In this document: in pieces, positions 58,563 to 64,000 of the stretch
Position numbering within the stretch: the stretch's first letter is position 1
Layout of the letters: every line of letters begins with the position of its first letter
NCBI GenBank assembly: GCA_963931925.1
Contig: OZ007569.1
Coordinates: 4,026,007 to 4,090,006, forward strand
Direction of reading: 5' to 3'
Origin: Onchidella celtica
Taxonomy: Eukaryota > Mollusca > Gastropoda > Systellommatophora > Onchidiidae
DNA length: 64,000 nucleotides
Translations under genes and position numbers: made by a program
The notes under the pieces: generated by a model
Told to the model about the DNA's origin: nothing
The model's input: the letters and a program-made list of their open reading frames with translations, nothing else
The model's database searches: none

Positions 58563-58732
58563 CTGCTTTCTTATGTTCAGCTGTCTGTTTCACTGCTGAT
58601 ATTCAGCAGATCTTACCTGTACTTTTGTCAAAACGGAGAAAAGGGACTGTCTGTCCAGCAGGAGGAAAAACAAAGTCTGCAAATGATTGTTATCGGCTTA
58701 TTCTCAGTTTTCTCTTTCTGTCTCTCCGCAGT

Positions 58733-58826
58733 GCAGCCCTGAGTATGAAAATCTGTCACGAGCATAGTAGGCCTTTCAATACACACTTTAGCAGTGTGGA
58801 GATGGACGGAACAGATCAAGGGGAAG
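58733..58826 (+). CDS. Predicted early exon of the peptidase-like gene
   Basis: Bounded by a strong acceptor (TCTCTCCGCAG ending at 58732) and a donor GAAG-GTATTG after 58826. An ATG at 58744, with another in the same frame at 58802 (MDGTDQGE), leaves one base of a codon at the donor. That joins in phase with the exon at 59493 to give an acidic N-terminus. A GTGAGA donor at 58165 could end an upstream untranslated exon. The model rests only on splice-site shape and reading phase. Confidence 0.4.
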
Positions 58827-58904
58827 GTATTGAATGGATGTGGATGACTGACCTGTACACAGTAATGCCTGTCTGTTTCTATCTCTCTAACTTTCTCACT
58901 CCCC

Positions 58905-59150
58905 CTTTCTCTCTCTCTCTCTCTCACACACACAAACACGTACACACACACTTTCTCTCTCTCCCTCTGTCTCTCACCAATACTCCTACCCTTCTCCTGT
59001 CTCTCTTCTCCTGTCCTGTGCTCTCTCCTTCTCTCCCCTTCCCTCTCTCACTATCCCATCCTCTTTCTTTTATAAAATATGTCCTGTTTTCTCTCTCTCT
59101 CTCTCTCTCTCTCTCCCCCCCCCTCCCCCATACACACACCGACCCTCCTC
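58905..59150. repeat. CT/CA-rich low-complexity tract
   Basis: Long CT runs with CACACA patches, lying in the predicted intron between 58826 and 59493. Confidence 0.7.
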
Positions 59151-59492
59151 TTTCTCTCTCCAAAATGTGTTCTGTTTTGTGGTTTTTCTTGTAATTTCTT
59201 AACTTGTTCATGACATTTCCTGATGACAACAAACTAGTGAATGTAGTAAGGATGTAGAAACTCCTAAAGCACACACAGCATTGTTGTTCTGACATGGAGG
59301 AGAGCTGTTTCGATGACGACATGCTAAGTAATGGTTCTGGCAGAAGCTACAGAGCGAGTTGTAGCGTTTCCAGTGGATGCAGTAGCTGTGGTTGTTGTTT
59401 TTTTCTTTTCTTTTCTTTTTTTTTACACGTAGTTTAATACTTTGGTAATGTTGTTGCTGTTGTTGATGATGATGTTATTCAACTGTTGACAG

Positions 59493-59546
59493 ATCCACAA
59501 CTTGAGGTTGAAACAGAGATTGACAGTACAGCCAGTCAAGATGAAG
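59493..59546 (+). CDS. Predicted middle exon of the peptidase-like gene
   Basis: A 54-nt exon between CAG (ending at 59492) and the donor GAAG-GTATGA. It begins with two bases of a codon and ends with one, so it joins in phase with both 58826 and 60356. It reads PQLEVETEIDSTASQDE, acidic like the start of the next exon. An alternative first coding exon at 59294-59327 (ATG...CTAA-GTAATG) would also fit the phase. Confidence 0.45.
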
Positions 59547-60355
59547 GTATGAAACAGTTTGCTATAGGGAAGTGCTTCGGTAAAGACGATTGTCTATACG
59601 AATTTTCTTGTTTCTGTGGGACAGGGTTAGGGTAAGAGTCAAGGCCAAGGATTACGGCTAGTGTCCAAGTTGGTGCTTGGAAATCAGTCTTTTTCACATA
59701 GGAAATGCTTCTGGGGGAACCATCATAAGTAAAGATTGTTTAATTTCACTGCGAATATGGTACCCCGTAGACCTTTTGGCTCATACATAACTCGCGTCAT
59801 TGGCCTCCTCTCAGTAACCACTCGCAAATGACTTGCAAAAGAGGAGTGCTGTCTCGAGCAGTTTTATAGTGTATCCCCATGTTATATCAGAGGAAAGCAA
59901 ATATTATCATAACTTATTGAACCTTAGATCTTGATATTGATGGAATCTGACAAAAAAAACAACAACCCGAAGTGCAACCCATAATTATTTGTAGCATAAT
60001 TATTTTTGTTCATTATTAATCGGGCTGATAACAATAACAGTCCACTGTCATAAAGTATGATGGTACTGAAATTCATTGCATATATTGATAAATTTGATTA
60101 AATAAGGCATTACGATGCGTATCATTGTATCATCTTCTTGTTCATCTTTGTTCTATATATGTGTTGATTTTCATATTGTGCAAAATAAATGATGATAATG
60201 AAATTGAAAATGATATGACCAATTTTTATAAATTGAGACATTGAATATTAGCTTGAGCTCTTGATAATTTCTAGTCTGTAATTACTGATTTTCATATTGT
60301 TGAAAATTGATGATGATGATGGAATTGAAATATTCTTGATGTTTTTTCTGACTAG

Positions 60356-62064
60356 AAAATCATGAGATGGAGGTTGGATTTGAAAGTGAGGCTGACCTTC
60401 TTCAGAAGCTCACAACCTGCATAAAAAATCCAGGTCATAAATTGTTTATCCCCGTGAGAGATTTCAATGAGTCACATCTTCCTTCAGAATATCGTGGTGA
60501 GGACATGGTGAAACTTGTCCAGCACCAAATAGCTTTGGCTGTTCGTTTGAGGGTAAATGGCAGTAGTCCTCATAGACCAGAATTTATTCCCGGTACTTCA
60601 ATAAGGTATCCATTCTCCAGTTTTCGAGATCGAAAGAGACCACGGGTAGGAAGTGGATGGGTGGAAAGTGTGATGAAATATCCAGACTTAGAAAAGAAAG
60701 ATTGTCCGTGTCAAACATGTCAAAACTCAGGCGAGCCAGTTGAGAGATGGGCAGAGATCTGGGTTCGCACAGCTGCTCATGTGGTGTATGACATTGTTGA
60801 GGGAAGATTTACAACCTGTTATTTTTTCTACGACAGCGATGATATGTCGCTGTCGTCCTGTCCGACACTGAGAGGTGCAGTGGATGTCCGGTCTGCCGCT
60901 ATTACCGATACATGTTTTATGGCTTTCATAACACATAATATGGATTTGGTTAACCAACTGTTCACAGATGTGAGACAATATCAGTTGGACAGATTTGAGA
61001 TTCGCAACTTTTACAAGATCAACAATACAAAACCAGAGACTTTGGAAGAAAAGAAAGTTCGTCGAGCAAACTTACGTACACAGATGACCCAAGGACTTGA
61101 ACCTGATAAGAGGAACTGCAGGGTTCTGGACATAGTGGATGATGAAAGCTTTTATTCTGAAATGTTTGATAGATTAATGAAAAGTGGAGGAGATTTTAAT
61201 GTTAAGACAGAAATGGAAGCTCTTATCAAGGAAAAACTCAAAGAAATGGGAGAGTGGTTGGAGGAAAGTGGAGAGCCAGAAAGTCAAAATTTGGGAATTG
61301 CTGGCACATCAGATTCAGCATCAAGTATTGTAGAAGTGAAAGGTCAATTAGAAAATCTGACTGTAAGCACTTCAAAAAAAGGAAACAGAAATGAACAATG
61401 GAATTTGGATCCAAGTACTTCAGAGAGAGGATTTAGAAATAATGAAGGGTGTTTTGATCAAAGTATTTCAGAAAATGGAAGTAAAAATGATCAACAGAGT
61501 TTTGACCCCAGTAGTTCAGAAAAGGAAAACAGAAATGAACAAGGGAGTTTGGATCCAAGTTCTTCAGAAAGAAGAGACAGAAATGGAGATACACAAAAGC
61601 AGCCTGTTAAAACATCTGATGCAGGAAGATGTATGGCAGCTGGAAGTTGCTGGAAGGATCAGTCTGATCTACCTGTAGAAATCCCACAGACAGAGACAGA
61701 GAATAACGAAGTGAGTAGGAATCAAATCAAATCAGATAGAAGTGATGAAGCAACTGCTACTGCTGAAAGTTTTCCGGACAGGAAAAAATATGTTCCATCT
61801 CATTCTCTCACCATTATGGTTTCACATCCACATGGACGCAGTAAGAGAATCACAGTTGGCCATATCATTGAGCGAGCATCCCACTACTTTGATCAATATA
61901 GTACCTATACCTACACCAACGCCACCTGTCCAGGATCTAGTGGTGCCAGAGTTTTCATCCTTGGCAAGTCATGTCTAATTGACCATGCTCACAGTAAATT
62001 TGGTGGTGTCCAAACAGGTAGCCAAGCTCAGATAAATGAGAGTGTCTTAAGCCCAGAGATCTAA
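60356..62064 (+). CDS. Trypsin-fold peptidase-like protein, terminal exon
   Basis: An acceptor (CTGACTAG) precedes an open frame that enters at 60356. The first in-exon ATG lies at 60362 in another frame; the ATG at 60367 is in frame and gives 565 residues to a TAA-type end at 62064. Counting from 60367: residues 20-210 contain a Cys cluster (C113/C115/C118), then TAAHVVYD with a likely catalytic His138, and a DTCFMAF/THNMD stretch with candidate acids D181 or D193. Residues 210-470 are charged, low-complexity linker. Residues 476-545 hold an HSLTIMVSHPHG strand and TCPGSSGARVF with likely nucleophile Ser525. The His-Asp-Ser order and GxSG motif fit the trypsin-like fold. Similar unnamed proteins occur in molluscs and other lophotrochozoans, from memory. 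No signal peptide is visible, so it may be intracellular. Substrate and role are unknown. Confidence 0.75.
61366..61605 (+). repeat. Five 48-bp coding repeats in the peptidase-like gene
   Basis: Residues 334-413 consist of five diverged 16-residue units of the type STSERGxRNNEGxxDP, starting with STS/SIS/SSS and mostly ending in DP. They are in frame and diverged at the DNA level, so they are older than the non-coding arrays elsewhere in this window. Confidence 0.8.
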
Positions 62065-64000
62065 TTGTCAATTAAACAGTGCTTATAATCCCTTAAGTAT
62101 TGTGTTAAAATTGGACCATTCTGGGCACAAAAACTGTTCTAATTGCAATGATGCTGTTCTGCTGTGATAACTGTTCTTTTTCTAACATAAAGATAATTGT
62201 CTGTGCGATGACAAAGCAGGCTGAAAATTGAAATGGCTGAATTAAAAACAAACTGCCAAACGGTATGAGTAAATGAAAATAGTAATTTATTATATAACAT
62301 CCACATTAAATAGAGCAAAATGCATTTGACCTTTCTCAGGACATTACACTATGTTATAATTATTTCATCAGTTTAACACACCATGAAGACAGGATGTATT
62401 TTAGTAGTCGGTGTCATTAATATTTGATTGTACGTATTAAATATTGTTCTGTTAACTTTTTATACCAGTTAGCTGAAATTTTTCAACATCAGTGTATTCA
62501 GGTGCATGATGGGCCAACAAGTCTAAGTTTTTGCTTCGGTATGTTTGTTCAGGGGCATGATGCTTTGAGTTTTGGGTTTTACGGCGCATCAGCAAGATAA
62601 AGGCCACTTTGCGTCCTTCACAGTCTACTTGGGTACACTTTATTTATTTATGATTCGCATTCAGAGCTGTTAAGTTTAACATAGAAGTATACACATTCAT
62701 ATAAGCTTAACACATTGATAAAATTTTGAAAAAGTTGTTTTGTATAGATCTGCAAAAAGTTTTGTAAACGAGTATAAAAGTTAGTAAGTCAAGTTGTAGA
62801 TCTTAGCCTCTCTCAGAAAGGACTGGATGCGTTGTGGGTCTGCGTCAGAAAATAATTCTTTCATGGATTCACAGGCATAGTGATGATAGTGCTTTCTTTG
62901 GAAGCTTTTAACCAAGCAAGAACTCGCAGTTAAGTACACATATACTGTTTCGATACTATATAGTTCCTGTTGAAATCTTTTATTGTTCCATTGTTTTCTC
63001 TGTTCCATTTTTCTTTTTTTTTTTTTCTGTGGTTGTTTTTTCTTTCCTTTTTTTTCTTGATAAAGGCGATCGCCGAAATATCGAACATTTTCTGCCTTCT
63101 CTTTTAGTTTGCATTGCATCGTTTGGGTATTATTTCTTATGCTGGGCTTTGCTATACAACTTTTTCTTTTTGCCCAGTTTTGGTACGAGGGGCGGTAACT
63201 GTAATCTATACTATATATATTTGTGGACTTGAGATTTTTCATTGCAAAAGGCTTCTGAACCACTCAACACTCAGACTTCAAATTTTATATGGTGCATCAG
63301 AATGGATGTAAGGGTGCACAGTTTTTAATAGAAGTCTCAAATCGGTGTAGTTTTTTTTATTGGAAATTTATTGTTTCGCCATCATTTAGATCTATTTCGA
63401 GTCATGGTTTGCCATTTTAAGGTTTTGTTATCACTTCCTGCGATGTGTTCACTATCAAACACACTAACCTTTGCGCAAATCATGCTGTTGTACGGGATGC
63501 GCAAAGGCAGAGCAGCAAGATTTATTTAAAGACAAACAAACAAAAATAAAATAAACAAACAGGAACAGGCCAGATGAAGCAGGTCCATAATAACCACCCA
63601 GAACTGAAACCAATATTCAAACTGATTTATTTCGGTCAGGGCCGGGGACCTCGGCTAGTATTAAATAATTTCCTAGCCGTCAAGTACATGGGACATCACA
63701 CGTCGTGTCACGCATGCATTGACAGCAAAAAGTGTGGCACTGTTATGTGTTTAAGATATTTATTATTGGATAGAGAAACCACTCAGATTGCCACTCCCCC
63801 CTCCATCTTCTCGCTGGAAGGAGAAGTGGAACGATCCTCAATGACCATAAACACTGACGTTACGAACAATGTCATGGACAAGGTCAGCTTCACGCTCAGA
63901 GGGAGTGACGCAATCTCGTCATCGTGGTTTTCGTGCCGGTCAAGATTACTCGACGTCTCGGCAAGACATACTTTAGAAATGATCCCTAAAAGTATGATCT
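62065..64000. other. 3' flank of the peptidase-like gene, no further gene recognised
   Basis: AT-rich; no canonical AATAAA was found close after the stop, so the 3' end of the mRNA is undefined. A phrase at 63059-63085 (TGATAAAGGCGATCGCCGAA then ATATCGAAC) resembles the tail of some retroelements, but on its own it is too little to call one. Confidence 0.4.

Noticed and set aside
62781..63263. 160-codon minus-strand frame
   Set aside because: Low-complexity Lys/Gln-rich in the middle, arising from a poly-T stretch; no domain, splice site or conserved motif. Could hide a retroelement tail near 63059, but evidence is too thin.

Overview
This window is eukaryotic nuclear DNA. It has no bacterial operon structure, it has introns with GT/AG borders, and it is packed with dispersed repeats, microsatellites and LTR retrotransposons. 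Three tRNA-derived SINE copies share a non-tRNA body of a type common in marine molluscs, and the one convincing host gene belongs to a protein type I associate with lophotrochozoans. A mollusc, perhaps a gastropod, is therefore the best guess. That is an inference and not a proof.

Layout. Positions 1-9.2 kb are AT-rich and gene-poor, with a 3-copy tandem repeat, one SINE, one inverted-repeat (MITE-like) element and an (AG)n tract. Positions 9.38-17.66 kb hold a complete LTR retrotransposon (element A) inserted into a second SINE. Positions 18.4-20.7 kb are a G-rich minisatellite of about 42 units of roughly 53 bp. Positions 24.57-32.45 kb hold a second member of the same family (element B), which lacks the integrase core. 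Positions 35.02-44.50 kb hold a third element of a different but related family (element C) with an intact 1514-residue polyprotein. Elements A, B and C each have TG...CA LTRs, a 5-bp target duplication and the same (+) orientation. Together they make up about 40% of the window. Positions 44.5-58.6 kb are repeat-rich: a foldback MITE (second copy; the first is at 22.5 kb), a third SINE, a 26-copy 24-bp array, CTAT/CTGT microsatellites, a second copy of the inverted-repeat element, a cluster of nuclear-receptor-like inverted repeats and a dead LINE fragment on the minus strand. Positions 58.7-62.06 kb carry the only convincing host gene, a multi-exon gene whose last exon encodes a 565-residue segment resembling a trypsin-fold peptidase split by a low-complexity insert. 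The final 1.9 kb shows nothing I can name.

The retrotransposons are the main biology here. In A and C one open reading frame encodes Gag, protease, integrase, reverse transcriptase and RNase H in that order. The sequences are Ty3/gypsy-like, but the integrase precedes the reverse transcriptase, which is the Gmr1-type arrangement. The Gag of both families has a region that looks like the SCAN domain of vertebrate transcription factors. A has LTRs that look identical and an uninterrupted reading frame, so it may be a recently active copy. B carries a 530-bp deletion and a missing zinc-knuckle cysteine, yet also has matching LTRs. C has an unusual array of six CAGTG/CACTG hairpins in its long 5' leader. 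All identities and counts were made by eye from the sequence; no database was searched.
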